The position numbers and the translations under genes were made by a program. Positions 37,028 through 44,958 of a DNA stretch of 64,000 nt are shown in pieces. Under the pieces are notes generated by a model. The model ran no database searches and had not been told where the DNA came from. It saw only the letters and a program-made list of their open reading frames with translations. Where the stretch lies: NCBI GenBank assembly GCA_036735545.1, contig DAINOD010000005.1, positions 5,883 through 69,882 on the forward strand. Direction: 5' to 3'. The DNA is from Rubrimonas sp036735545 (GTDB lineage Bacteria; Pseudomonadota; Alphaproteobacteria; Rhodobacterales; Rhodobacteraceae). Within the stretch, counting starts at the first letter, position 1. Each line of letters starts with the position of its first letter.

Positions 37028-38083
37028 ATGCTCCGTCCGCTCGCCGCCCTTGCCCTCGCCGCCGCGCTGGCGACGCCCGCCGCGGCCCAGCAGAAGACCG
37101 ACTTCCGCGTGGCGTGGTCGATCTATGTCGGCTGGATGCCGTGGGGCTATCTTTCGGAGAGCGGGATCATGGACCGCTGGGCCGAGAAGTACGGCGTCAC
37201 CGTCGAGATCGTTCAGATCAACGACTACGTCGAGTCGATCAACCAGTACACCGCCGGCGCCTTCGACGGCGTGAGCGCGACCAACATGGACACGCTGTCG
37301 ATCCCGGCCGGCGGCGGGGTGGACACCACGGCGCTCATTGTGGGCGATTACTCCGACGGCAACGACGCGCTGATCGTGAAGGGCGGCGGCGCCATCGCCG
37401 ACCTCGCCGGCCAGCGCGTCAATCTCGTGGAGCTGTCGGTTTCCCACTATCTGCTGGCCCGCGCGCTCGACAGCGTGGGACTGGCGGAGCGCGACCTCGC
37501 AGCGGTGGTGAACACCTCCGACGCCGACATGATCGCGGCCTTCGCCACCCCCGACGTCACCGCGGTCGTGACCTGGAACCCGCTGGTCTCCACGATCCTC
37601 GAGACGCCGGGCGCGACAAGGCTTTTCGACAGCGCGGACATTCCGGGCGAGATCATCGACCTGATGGTCGTGAACACCGAGACGCTGGCCGCCAACCCCG
37701 ACTTCGGCCGCGCGCTGGTCGGCGCGTGGTACGAGGTGATGGCGCTGATGACGTCCGACACACCCGAGGGCGAGGCTGCGCTGAGCGCGATGGCCGAGGA
37801 GTCGGGGACCGATCTGGAGGGGTTCCGCGCGCAGCTGGCCTCCACGCGCATGTTCTGGACGCCGGCCGAGGCCATCGCCTTCACCGAAGACCCCGCGCTC
37901 AAGGGCACCATGGTCAGCGTGGCCGAGTTCCTGTTCGACAAGGGCATCCTCGGCGAGGGCGCGCCCGGCGCCGATTTCGTCGGCGTCGCCTATCCGGACG
38001 GGACCACGACCGGCGACCCGTCCAACGTGAAGTTCCGCTTCGACACGACCTTCATGCGCATGGCGGCGGACGGCGCGCTGTAG
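37028..38083 (+). CDS. Guanidine-operon ABC transporter substrate-binding protein
   Basis: A 351-residue periplasmic binding protein of the nitrate/taurine (NMT1/SsuA-like) class, with a signal peptide ending ATPAAAQ. Mature motifs include VAWSIYVGWMPWGYLSESGIMDRWAEKYG, INQYTAGAFDGVSATNMD and ALIVKGGGAIADLAGQRVNL. The tryptophan-rich WMPWGYL could form a cation-binding pocket. It is the first gene after the guanidine-I riboswitch, so guanidine or a small guanidino compound is the likely ligand. ATG 37028 follows GGAGG; an upstream GTG at 37013 is less likely. Confidence 0.88.
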   Translation: MLRPLAALALAAALATPAAAQQKTDFRVAWSIYVGWMPWGYLSESGIMDRWAEKYGVTVEIVQINDYVESINQYTAGAFDGVSATNMDTLSIPAGGGVDTTALIVGDYSDGNDALIVKGGGAIADLAGQRVNLVELSVSHYLLARALDSVGLAERDLAAVVNTSDADMIAAFATPDVTAVVTWNPLVSTILETPGATRLFDSADIPGEIIDLMVVNTETLAANPDFGRALVGAWYEVMALMTSDTPEGEAALSAMAEESGTDLEGFRAQLASTRMFWTPAEAIAFTEDPALKGTMVSVAEFLFDKGILGEGAPGADFVGVAYPDGTTTGDPSNVKFRFDTTFMRMAADGAL

Positions 38084-38084
38084 G

Positions 38085-38897
38085 ATGCGGCTCATCAACC
38101 GGCGGCCCTCGCGTCCGCTGGCGGTCCTGCTGGCGGCGCTGCCCTTCGCGCTGGCGCTGCTGGCCTACGCCGTGGCCTCCGATGCGCGGCGGGCGGTGAA
38201 CCCGGCGGACCGGCTGCTGCCCTCCCCGGTCCAGATCCTCGAGACGGCCCAGCGGCTGACCACAGAGCCGGACCGCCGCTCCGGGCGCATCCTGTTCTGG
38301 GACGACACCGTCGCGAGCCTGCGCCGCATCGGCCTGGGGGTCGGCGTCGCGGCGACGGCGGGGCTGGCGCTCGGTCTGGCGATCGGGTTGCTGCCGATGG
38401 CGCAAGCCGGTCTGGCGGGTTTCGTCGCGGTCGTGTCGATGGTGCCGCCGCTGGCGGTGCTCCCCATACTGTTCCTGGCCTTCGGACTGGACGAGCTTTC
38501 CAAGGTCGCGCTGATCGTGTTCGGCGTCGCGCCCTTCCTGATCCGCGACATGGCGCAGCGCACGGCGGAGATACCCGCCGAGCAGATCGTCAAGGCCCAG
38601 ACGCTGGGGGCGTCCACGCGGGTGATCGCCCTGCGGGTGGCGCTGCCGCAGGTGACGCCGAGGCTGGTTCAGGCGGTGCGGCTGAGCCTCGGGCCTGCCT
38701 GGCTGTTCCTGATCGCGGCGGAGGCCATCGCCTCGACCGAGGGGCTGGGCTACCGCATCTTCCTGGTCCGCCGCTTCCTCGCGATGGACGTGATCCTGGT
38801 CTACGTCGCGTGGATCACGCTGCTGGCCTTCGCGCTCGACTGGGCGCTGCGGGCGCTGTCGCGCCGCGCCTTCCCATGGGCGGAGCAGGCGTTGTGA
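38085..38897 (+). CDS. Guanidine-operon ABC transporter permease
   Basis: A 270-residue inner-membrane permease of the SsuC/TauC type with about six membrane helices. The EAA loop is AEQIVKAQTLGASTRVIALRVALPQ. Other typical segments are VVSMVPPLAVLPILFLAFGLDELSK and IASTEGLGYRIFLVRRF. It starts one base after the binding-protein stop, and its stop overlaps the GTG of the ATPase gene (GTGA). Confidence 0.9.
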   Translation: MRLINRRPSRPLAVLLAALPFALALLAYAVASDARRAVNPADRLLPSPVQILETAQRLTTEPDRRSGRILFWDDTVASLRRIGLGVGVAATAGLALGLAIGLLPMAQAGLAGFVAVVSMVPPLAVLPILFLAFGLDELSKVALIVFGVAPFLIRDMAQRTAEIPAEQIVKAQTLGASTRVIALRVALPQVTPRLVQAVRLSLGPAWLFLIAAEAIASTEGLGYRIFLVRRFLAMDVILVYVAWITLLAFALDWALRALSRRAFPWAEQAL

Positions 38898-39643
38898 GCT
38901 TCGTCGCGGTGCGCGACGTATGGCGCAGCTACGCCGGGCGGCCGGTGCTGGAGCGGGTCAACCTCGACGTCGCCGAGGGCGAGTTCGTCGCCATCGTCGG
39001 CGCCTCGGGCTGCGGCAAGAGCACCTTCCTGCGGATGCTGCTGGCGCAGGAGACGCCCGACCGCGGCGACATCCGCATCGAGGGCCGCCCCCCGGCGCGC
39101 GAGCCCGGCCCAGAGCGCGGCGTGGTGTTCCAGCGCTATTCGGTGTTCCCGCACCTTACCGTGCGCGACAACCTGGTGGCGGCCGAGGCCTTCGGCGCGA
39201 GCTTCTGGGGCCGCTTCGCGGGCGCCCGACGCCGCGCGGCGGAGGCGCGGGCCGAGGCCACGCTGGCGCGGATCGGTCTGGGCCATGTCGCGCGCGCCTA
39301 TCCCGCGGCGCTGTCGGGGGGGATGCAGCAGCGGCTGGCCATCGCGCAGGCGATGGCGGCGCGGCCGCGGGTGCTGTTGCTGGACGAACCCTTCGGCGCG
39401 CTGGACCCGGGCACGCGGGCGCAGATGCACGACTTCCTGACCGAACTGCGCGCCGAGACCGCCATGACCGTGTTCATGGTGACGCACGAGTTGTCAGAGG
39501 CTTTCAAGCTGGGCGACCGCGTGGTGGTGTTCGACAAGCCGCGCTGGGACCCGGACGACCCCGGGGCATGGGGCGCGACGATCACCTACGACTTCGACAC
39601 CCGCCACGGCGGCGTGCCTTACCAGACCGGAGCCCGCTCATGA
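38894..39643 (+). CDS. Guanidine-operon ABC transporter ATP-binding protein
   Basis: A 249-residue ATPase of the SsuB/TauB class: Walker A GASGCGKST, Q-loop FQRYSVFPHLTV, signature LSGGMQQRLAIAQAMA, Walker B VLLLDEPFGALD, H-loop VTHELSEAF. The GTG at 38894 overlaps the permease stop, and the stop overlaps the hydrolase ATG at 39640 (ATGA). The three transporter genes and the hydrolase are therefore one translational unit. Confidence 0.92.
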   Translation: MSFVAVRDVWRSYAGRPVLERVNLDVAEGEFVAIVGASGCGKSTFLRMLLAQETPDRGDIRIEGRPPAREPGPERGVVFQRYSVFPHLTVRDNLVAAEAFGASFWGRFAGARRRAAEARAEATLARIGLGHVARAYPAALSGGMQQRLAIAQAMAARPRVLLLDEPFGALDPGTRAQMHDFLTELRAETAMTVFMVTHELSEAFKLGDRVVVFDKPRWDPDDPGAWGATITYDFDTRHGGVPYQTGARS

Positions 39644-40890
39644 GACGCAGCCGCTCGCACCATCCCGCCGACCGGCGCATCGAGGATCGGCGCGCCCATC
39701 ACCCCGACCTCAGCAAGCTGCAGGGCTGGAAGTCGATGCAGGCCGAGGCCGACATCCCCGGCCACGAATGGGAGAAGGAGAAGCAGTGGGCCCTGCGCAT
39801 GGGTCTGACCGCCGCCGACAGCATCGAGGACCGCGCGATCCCGACCTTCGCGCGAGGCGAGCTTCCCCACTACGCCGGCATCAACACCTTCCTCAAGGCC
39901 CCCTACGCCGAGGACGTGACCGAGGTCGGCCACTACGATGCGACCGTCCTCGGCGCCCCCTTCGACGGCGGCACCACCTACCGCCCCGGCACGCGGTTCG
40001 GGCCGCAGGGCGTGCGCAAGATCAGCGCGCTCTACACGCCCTACAACTACGAGCTGGGGATCGACCTGCGCGAGCAGATGTCGCTCTGCGACGCCGGCGA
40101 CATCTTCACCATCCCCGGCAACATCGAGAAGACCTTCGACCAGATCAGCCGCGCCTGCGCCCATGTGTTCAGCAGCGGCTCGATGCCCATCATCATCGGC
40201 GGCGACCACTCGATCGGCTTTCCCACCGTGCGCGGCATCGCGCAGTGCACGTCGAAGAAGATCGGCATCGTCCATTTCGACCGCCACGCCGACATCCAGG
40301 AGCGCGATCTCGACGAGCGGATGCACACGACGCCGTGGTTCCACGCGACCAACCTGCCCAACGTCAGCCCGAAGAACCTCGTGCAGGTCGGCATCGGCGG
40401 CTGGCAGGTGCCGCGCGAGGCGGTGAAGGTCGCCCGCGAGCGCGAGACCAACATCATCACCATGTCGGACATGGAGAAGATGGGCGTCGATAAGACTGCG
40501 GAAATGGCGCTGGAGATGGCGTGGGACGGAGTGGACATGGTCTACATGTCCTTCGACATCGACAGCATCGACTGCGGCTTCGTGCCCGGCACCGGCTGGC
40601 CGGAGCCCGGCGGCTTCCTGCCGCGCGAGGCGCTGGCGCTGGCCTCCCTCGTCGCCGCGGAAGGGCTCTGCGGCATGGAGCTGGTGGAGGTCTCGCCGCC
40701 CTACGACCAGTCCGAGATCACCGCGCTGATGGGCACGCGCGTCATCGTGGACGTGCTCGGCGCGATGGTGACGGCGGGCGTGATGGGCAAGCACAGGGGC
40801 CACATCGACAAGCCCGTCACTTTCGAGAAAGGCGACTACGACCCCGCCCGCCACGGCCGGCGCTGGTCCACGCCCGCCAGACGGGGCTGA
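39640..40890 (+). CDS. gdmH: Guanidine hydrolase (GdmH-like, ureohydrolase family)
   Basis: A 416-residue arginase/agmatinase-family enzyme closely resembling the nickel-dependent guanidine hydrolase of cyanobacteria, which splits guanidine to urea and ammonia. Shared features include RPGTRFGPQGVRKISALYTP, GGDHSIGFPTVRGIAQ, the metal-ligand block HFDRHADIQERDLDERMHT, WFHATN, VQVGIGGWQVPRE and SFDIDSIDCGFVPGTGWPEP. Metal ligands are read as H190, D214, H216, D218, D306 and D308. The long N-terminus (about 100 residues before the core) is also typical of this group. Automated annotation would call it agmatinase. The riboswitch and transporter context favour guanidine. Confidence 0.88.
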   Translation: MRRSRSHHPADRRIEDRRAHHPDLSKLQGWKSMQAEADIPGHEWEKEKQWALRMGLTAADSIEDRAIPTFARGELPHYAGINTFLKAPYAEDVTEVGHYDATVLGAPFDGGTTYRPGTRFGPQGVRKISALYTPYNYELGIDLREQMSLCDAGDIFTIPGNIEKTFDQISRACAHVFSSGSMPIIIGGDHSIGFPTVRGIAQCTSKKIGIVHFDRHADIQERDLDERMHTTPWFHATNLPNVSPKNLVQVGIGGWQVPREAVKVARERETNIITMSDMEKMGVDKTAEMALEMAWDGVDMVYMSFDIDSIDCGFVPGTGWPEPGGFLPREALALASLVAAEGLCGMELVEVSPPYDQSEITALMGTRVIVDVLGAMVTAGVMGKHRGHIDKPVTFEKGDYDPARHGRRWSTPARRG

Positions 40891-40893
40891 GCC

Positions 40894-41319
40894 ATGCCGC
40901 ATGACGGACACGACCACCGCCACCCGCACCACCACAATCACGGGCCGGGTCACCTCCACTCCCACATGGAGGATCCCGACCGCGGCGACACCCTGCGCGC
41001 CCTTGCGGCGGAGTTCATCGACAGCTTTCGCGCGGCGAAGGACAAGGTGGCCTACCTGCGCCTCGCCGGCGTGCCGCTGGAGCTGCCGGACGGGCGCGGC
41101 GGGCCGACCCTGAAGCTGGTGGACGTCCAGCTTTCCACCGAATGGCAGGTGGGCACCGCCAGCCCGTCCTTCGGCTCCCGGGAGCTGTCCTGGCTGCCCT
41201 TCCCCGGCGAGATGGTGCGCGAGCGCGTCAACATGGGCTTCGTCTACGTCTCGCTCGAGGACAAGCGCGTGGTGGACCTGCGCGACTTCCTGCGCGACCA
41301 CCCCGCGGCGGCCTCGTGA
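40894..41319 (+). CDS. His-rich small protein of the guanidine operon, unknown function
   Basis: A 141-residue protein I do not recognise. Eleven of the first 24 residues are His (clustered HDHRHPHHHNH), a typical nickel- or zinc-binding tail. It is followed by a soluble domain (about 30-141) with an amphipathic helix DTLRALAAEFIDSFRAAKDK, then strands around LKLVDVQLSTEWQVGTASPSFGSRELSWLPFPGE. It lies 3 bases after the guanidine hydrolase and overlaps the MBL gene by 4. In cyanobacteria the hydrolase needs HypA/HypB-like nickel chaperones, which are absent here, so this protein may supply nickel. That is inference. Confidence 0.75.
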   Translation: MPHDGHDHRHPHHHNHGPGHLHSHMEDPDRGDTLRALAAEFIDSFRAAKDKVAYLRLAGVPLELPDGRGGPTLKLVDVQLSTEWQVGTASPSFGSRELSWLPFPGEMVRERVNMGFVYVSLEDKRVVDLRDFLRDHPAAAS

Positions 41320-42119
41320 GCTGGCCCGTCGCAGACCCGTGGTGGCGGGTCACGCCGATGGGCGGGGGCGTCACCATGTTCCTCGAACCCCACGTCCACG
41401 TCCTCGAACAGGCCAACATGTGGCTCGTGGAGGGGCGAGACCGCGACATGGTCATCGACGCGGGCATGGGGATCGCCCCGTTCCGCCCCGTGGTGGACGC
41501 GGCGCGGGCGGACCGGGAGAAGCCGCTGCTCCTGGTCCTGAGCCACGCCCACATCGACCACATCGGCTCGGCCGACGAGTTCGAGACGCGCCTGATCCAC
41601 CCGGCGGAGGCCGACGACCTGCGCCGCCCCCCGCCGCTTACCCTGCGGTCCGACAGCTTCGGGGCCGACGCCCTGCGCCGCTTCGCCGAGGCCGGCTATC
41701 CACCCCTGCCCGAATGGCTGATCGACGCCGTCCCCGCCCCCGGCTACGACCCCGCCGCCTACGTCCTGCGCGGCTGCGAGCCCACGGGGCTGCTGGCGGA
41801 GGGCGACGTGGTGGACCTCGGCGATCGGGAGTTCGAGGCGCTGCATCTGCCGGGTCATTCCCCCGGCGGGATCGGGCTGTGGGACGCCGACCGGGGCGTG
41901 CTGTTCTCCGGCGACGCGATTTATGACGGGCCACTGATCTACGAGGGGCCGGGCATGAGCGTGCCCGACTACATCGCCACGCTGGAGCGCCTCCGCGCGC
42001 TGCCCGCACGCACAGTCCACGGCGGTCACGATCCGAGTTTCGGGCGCGAGCGGATGGCGGCGATCTGCGAGGACTACCTGCGGCGCTTCGCGGCGCTGGC
42101 TCAGACCCGCCAGACGTAG
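41316..42119 (+). CDS. MBL-fold metallo-hydrolase
   Basis: A 267-residue metallo-beta-lactamase-fold protein with the binuclear metal motif SHAHIDHIG (HxHxDH), then LPGHSPGGIGLWD, FSGDAIYDG and VHGGHDPSFG supplying the remaining ligands. The pattern is glyoxalase-II-like, without assigned substrate. GTG 41316 overlaps the His-rich gene (GTGA), making it the last gene of the riboswitch-controlled operon. Its 3' end overlaps the convergent GNAT gene by 19 bases. Confidence 0.88.
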   Translation: MSWPVADPWWRVTPMGGGVTMFLEPHVHVLEQANMWLVEGRDRDMVIDAGMGIAPFRPVVDAARADREKPLLLVLSHAHIDHIGSADEFETRLIHPAEADDLRRPPPLTLRSDSFGADALRRFAEAGYPPLPEWLIDAVPAPGYDPAAYVLRGCEPTGLLAEGDVVDLGDREFEALHLPGHSPGGIGLWDADRGVLFSGDAIYDGPLIYEGPGMSVPDYIATLERLRALPARTVHGGHDPSFGRERMAAICEDYLRRFAALAQTRQT

Positions 42120-42538
42120 GCCAGCCGCGGCCAGTCCGGCCCGTCGAGCCACGCCGCGAAGGCGTTGGCGAAGGCCGGGCCACGGTCGGTCGCGCCGTTG
42201 CGCAGCCACCACCAGACATCGGCCTCGTCCGTCGTTCCCAGCGTGGGCACGACGTAGGCGCAGCCGATGTAGCGACCGGCCTCGTCCTCGACGACCCAGG
42301 CGAAGGAGCGGCTGTCGGCGAACTCCTTCTGGTGCCAGGCGAGGTCGATCAGGTCCTGCTCGCGCGTCAGTCCCTCGGGCCACGCGCCGCCGAAGAGGCC
42401 CTTCAGTTCGGCGACGCTCTCCGCGATGGCCGCCATGTCCTCGTCCAGATCGGCCACGCCCAGCGCGCGCAGTCCGAAGGGACCGAGGCGCAGGCGCTCG
42501 GGCGGCGCTCGGTCCGCAAAGGCCGGATGCGGGCGCAT
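42101..42538 (-). CDS. GNAT-like acetyltransferase
   Basis: A 145-residue protein with a GNAT-like pattern: LGPFGLRALGVADLDEDMAAI at the start and FAWVVEDEAGRYIGCAYVVPT as the central beta hairpin, followed by a tryptophan-rich ADVWWWLRNG. The acetyl-CoA pyrophosphate loop is not obvious, so enzymatic activity is uncertain. It begins 3 bases after the 2-oxoglutarate oxygenase stop and is presumably co-transcribed with it. Confidence 0.65.
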   Translation of the reverse strand: MRPHPAFADRAPPERLRLGPFGLRALGVADLDEDMAAIAESVAELKGLFGGAWPEGLTREQDLIDLAWHQKEFADSRSFAWVVEDEAGRYIGCAYVVPTLGTTDEADVWWWLRNGATDRGPAFANAFAAWLDGPDWPRLAYVWRV

Positions 42539-42541
42539 GGG

Positions 42542-43630
42542 TCAGTCGACGGGCCTGGCGGCGCGCCTGAAGGGACTCTCCTCGGGCGCCTCGACGTCGA
42601 GGGTCAGCTCGCCCTTCGCGTGAGCGTCGGCCATGTAGCGGAAGGCGTTGACGCTCATGCGCATCAGGTGCTCGCCGGCCTTGATGGGCGGATACTTCGC
42701 GATGGCTTCCGGGGTGCGGAAGGGCGGCAGCGGGGCCACGACCGCATGGTAGTCCAGGCCGAAGAAGAGCGGGAAGGAGAACCGCTCCCGGCCGATGTTG
42801 ATCACGCGATGCTGCGTGGACCTGAAACGCCCGCCCGACCACGCCTCGAAGATGTCGCCGATGTTGACGATGAAGGCCCCCTCGATGGGCGGGGCCTCGA
42901 TCCAGACATCCTCGGCGTTCATCACCTGGAGGCCGGGGCCGCCCTGCAACAGGATGGTGAAACACTCGAAGTCGGAATGGGGCGCGATCCCCACGATCTC
43001 GTGCGTCGCCGGCAGATCGTTCGGCACGTACCGCAGCAGGCGCAACTGCGAGCACGGCGCGGTGACGTGGCGGCGCAGGTCGGCCGGCTCTACGCCCAAC
43101 TCCAGCGCCAGCGCGTCGAGCATCCTCAGGCCAAGCGCGAAGACGGCGTCGTAGTAGGCCGTCACGGTCTCGCGCCAGCCGGGCAGGTCGGGCCAGACGT
43201 TGGGGCCTGTCATGCGCCAGCCGGCGAGGTGGTCGGGGTGGTCGGCGGGCGCGTCGAACGACAGGTCCCACGCCTCGTTCATGTTGATCTTCTTCGGGAA
43301 ATCCGCGCCGTTCTCCTCGAAGGGCACATAGCCGCGGTGGTGCGTCGTGAAGCCCGACCACCACCGCATCTTCCACGCGCGGCTTCGGCCGTGGAACGCC
43401 CTGGACGCGGCGAACATCGCCTCGATCAGCGGCTGCGGCACGCCATGGCCGGTGATGTAGAAGAAACCCGAGTCCCGCGCCGCCGCGCCCAGCTTCGCCG
43501 CCGTGGCGCGGATCGCCGCGACGTCGCCCGAGCCCAGCGCGCCGACATCGATGACCGGCAAGGTCGCCTCATCCACGCGCCGCGCCCGCTGATCCAGCGT
43601 CGCGTCGATCGCCCCGGCTTCGTCGCCCAT
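42542..43630 (-). CDS. 2-oxoglutarate/Fe(II) oxygenase, isopenicillin N synthase-like
   Basis: A 362-residue non-haem iron oxygenase. The N-terminal DIOX_N part has LPVIDVGALGSGD and SGFFYITGHGVP; the core has Fe ligands H218 and D220 (APHSDFECFT) and H274 (STQHRVIN), with R283/S285 (RFS) for 2-oxoglutarate. The substrate is unknown. Relatives in this family include ethylene-forming enzyme and plant homoarginine-6-hydroxylase, both of which release guanidine. Its position between a guanidine hydrolase operon and a polyamine-type importer makes a guanidino substrate attractive but unproven. ATG 43630 is chosen as giving the conserved N-terminus. Confidence 0.88.
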   Translation of the reverse strand: MGDEAGAIDATLDQRARRVDEATLPVIDVGALGSGDVAAIRATAAKLGAAARDSGFFYITGHGVPQPLIEAMFAASRAFHGRSRAWKMRWWSGFTTHHRGYVPFEENGADFPKKINMNEAWDLSFDAPADHPDHLAGWRMTGPNVWPDLPGWRETVTAYYDAVFALGLRMLDALALELGVEPADLRRHVTAPCSQLRLLRYVPNDLPATHEIVGIAPHSDFECFTILLQGGPGLQVMNAEDVWIEAPPIEGAFIVNIGDIFEAWSGGRFRSTQHRVINIGRERFSFPLFFGLDYHAVVAPLPPFRTPEAIAKYPPIKAGEHLMRMSVNAFRYMADAHAKGELTLDVEAPEESPFRRAARPVD

Positions 43631-43840
43631 GCCCAACCCCTGCGCGATTCGTAACCGAACCGTGCCATGCGCGGTATTTTTCGCCAATGCTTGACGGTTT
43701 GCCCAAATCACCAGCAACACTGATGACGGATTGCCCCGAACCGGCGCAGCGCCGGCCCACGGGCCTCGTGGCGCGCGTTTGCCGTTGGCAGTGCGGCGAC
43801 AGGGTTCCAGCTTCCGTCCAACGAGACAGGGAGAAACGCG

Positions 43841-44923
43841 ATGATCCGCACACCCACGCTGACCCGCCGCCGCCTGCTGCAGGGCGGCGCAGGCGTCGCC
43901 GCAGCCTCGATGATCGGCGCGCCGGCCATCGCGCAGGCGCGCTCGATCCGCATCGCGTCCTATGGCGGCTACTTCGAGGACAGCTTCAAGACGCACATCT
44001 TTCCCGCCTTCACCGCGGCGACCGGCATCGAGGTGGAGAGCGTCACCCAGCCCAACTCGGCCGACTGGCTGGTGACGATGCAGCAGGCGGCGATGGCGGG
44101 GCAGACGCCGTCCGATATCTCGCTCTACGGTCGTGACACGATGATCAAGGCGTCGCGCATCGGCGGGCTGCTGCAGCCGCTCGACCTGTCGAAGGTCGCC
44201 ACCGCCGACGCGCTCGACCCCTACTTCCTGTTCGAGGACGGCACGGGCACGGTCGGCGTCGGCGCGATGTCGTGGTTCCTGTCCATGGTGGTGAACCCGA
44301 CGCAGGTGGACGCGCCCGAGAGCTGGGCCGCGTTCTGGGACAGCGCGGTCTACGCGCAGTCGCTCGGGATTTCGCGCAGCTTCAACTCCAACTTCCTCGA
44401 CATCGTGGCGGCGACCTTCTTCGGCGAACCGGAGACGGTGCTGTCAACCCGCGAAGGCATTGCGGCGGTGATCGAGAAGGCCGCCGAGATCAAGCCGAAC
44501 GTGGCGCTGTGGTGGAACGCCGAGAGCCAGATGGAGCAGGGGCTGAAGAACGGCGACGTGATCGGCGGCACCTACTATCACGACGTCGCAGGTCTGATGG
44601 CCTCGGACGGCTTCCCGGTGGCCTCCGTGTTCCCCAAGGAGGGCAACCCGCAGAACTACGGCTCGTGGTGCCTGTCCGAGGGCTCGGAGAAGGTGGAGGA
44701 GGCTCACGCCTTCATGACGTTCTCCTCCGACCCCGCCACCCAGGCGCTGATGAGCCGCATGATCGGCACGGCGCCGCTGGTCGACAAGGCGAAGACCGAC
44801 CTGACGGACGCGGAGTTCGCCTCGGTGTCCGGTTCTCCGGCGATCCGCCCGGCCTTCGAGGCCTATCTCGACCACGAGACCTTCATGAAGGAGACGTGGG
44901 AGCAGATGCTGGCCGCCAGCTGA
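43841..44923 (+). CDS. Polyamine-type ABC transporter substrate-binding protein
   Basis: A 360-residue PotD/PotF-class binding protein with a Tat-type signal peptide (TRRRLLQGGAGVAAASMIG, cleavage near APAIAQA). The mature start RSIRIASYGGYFEDSFKTHIFPAFTAATGIEVE is typical. Tat export suggests prefolding. Ligand could be a polyamine or a guanidino compound such as agmatine or arcaine. It heads the four-gene importer operon and is divergent from the oxygenase gene across 210 bases that contain no other gene. Confidence 0.88.
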   Translation: MIRTPTLTRRRLLQGGAGVAAASMIGAPAIAQARSIRIASYGGYFEDSFKTHIFPAFTAATGIEVESVTQPNSADWLVTMQQAAMAGQTPSDISLYGRDTMIKASRIGGLLQPLDLSKVATADALDPYFLFEDGTGTVGVGAMSWFLSMVVNPTQVDAPESWAAFWDSAVYAQSLGISRSFNSNFLDIVAATFFGEPETVLSTREGIAAVIEKAAEIKPNVALWWNAESQMEQGLKNGDVIGGTYYHDVAGLMASDGFPVASVFPKEGNPQNYGSWCLSEGSEKVEEAHAFMTFSSDPATQALMSRMIGTAPLVDKAKTDLTDAEFASVSGSPAIRPAFEAYLDHETFMKETWEQMLAAS

Positions 44924-44958
44924 CCCACCCCGGTCAGACACGGCCGGTCCGACACGCC

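Noticed and set aside
39640..40890. Plain agmatinase
   Set aside because: The detailed match to guanidine hydrolase motifs, the long N-terminal extension and the guanidine-I riboswitch upstream make agmatine a less likely substrate.
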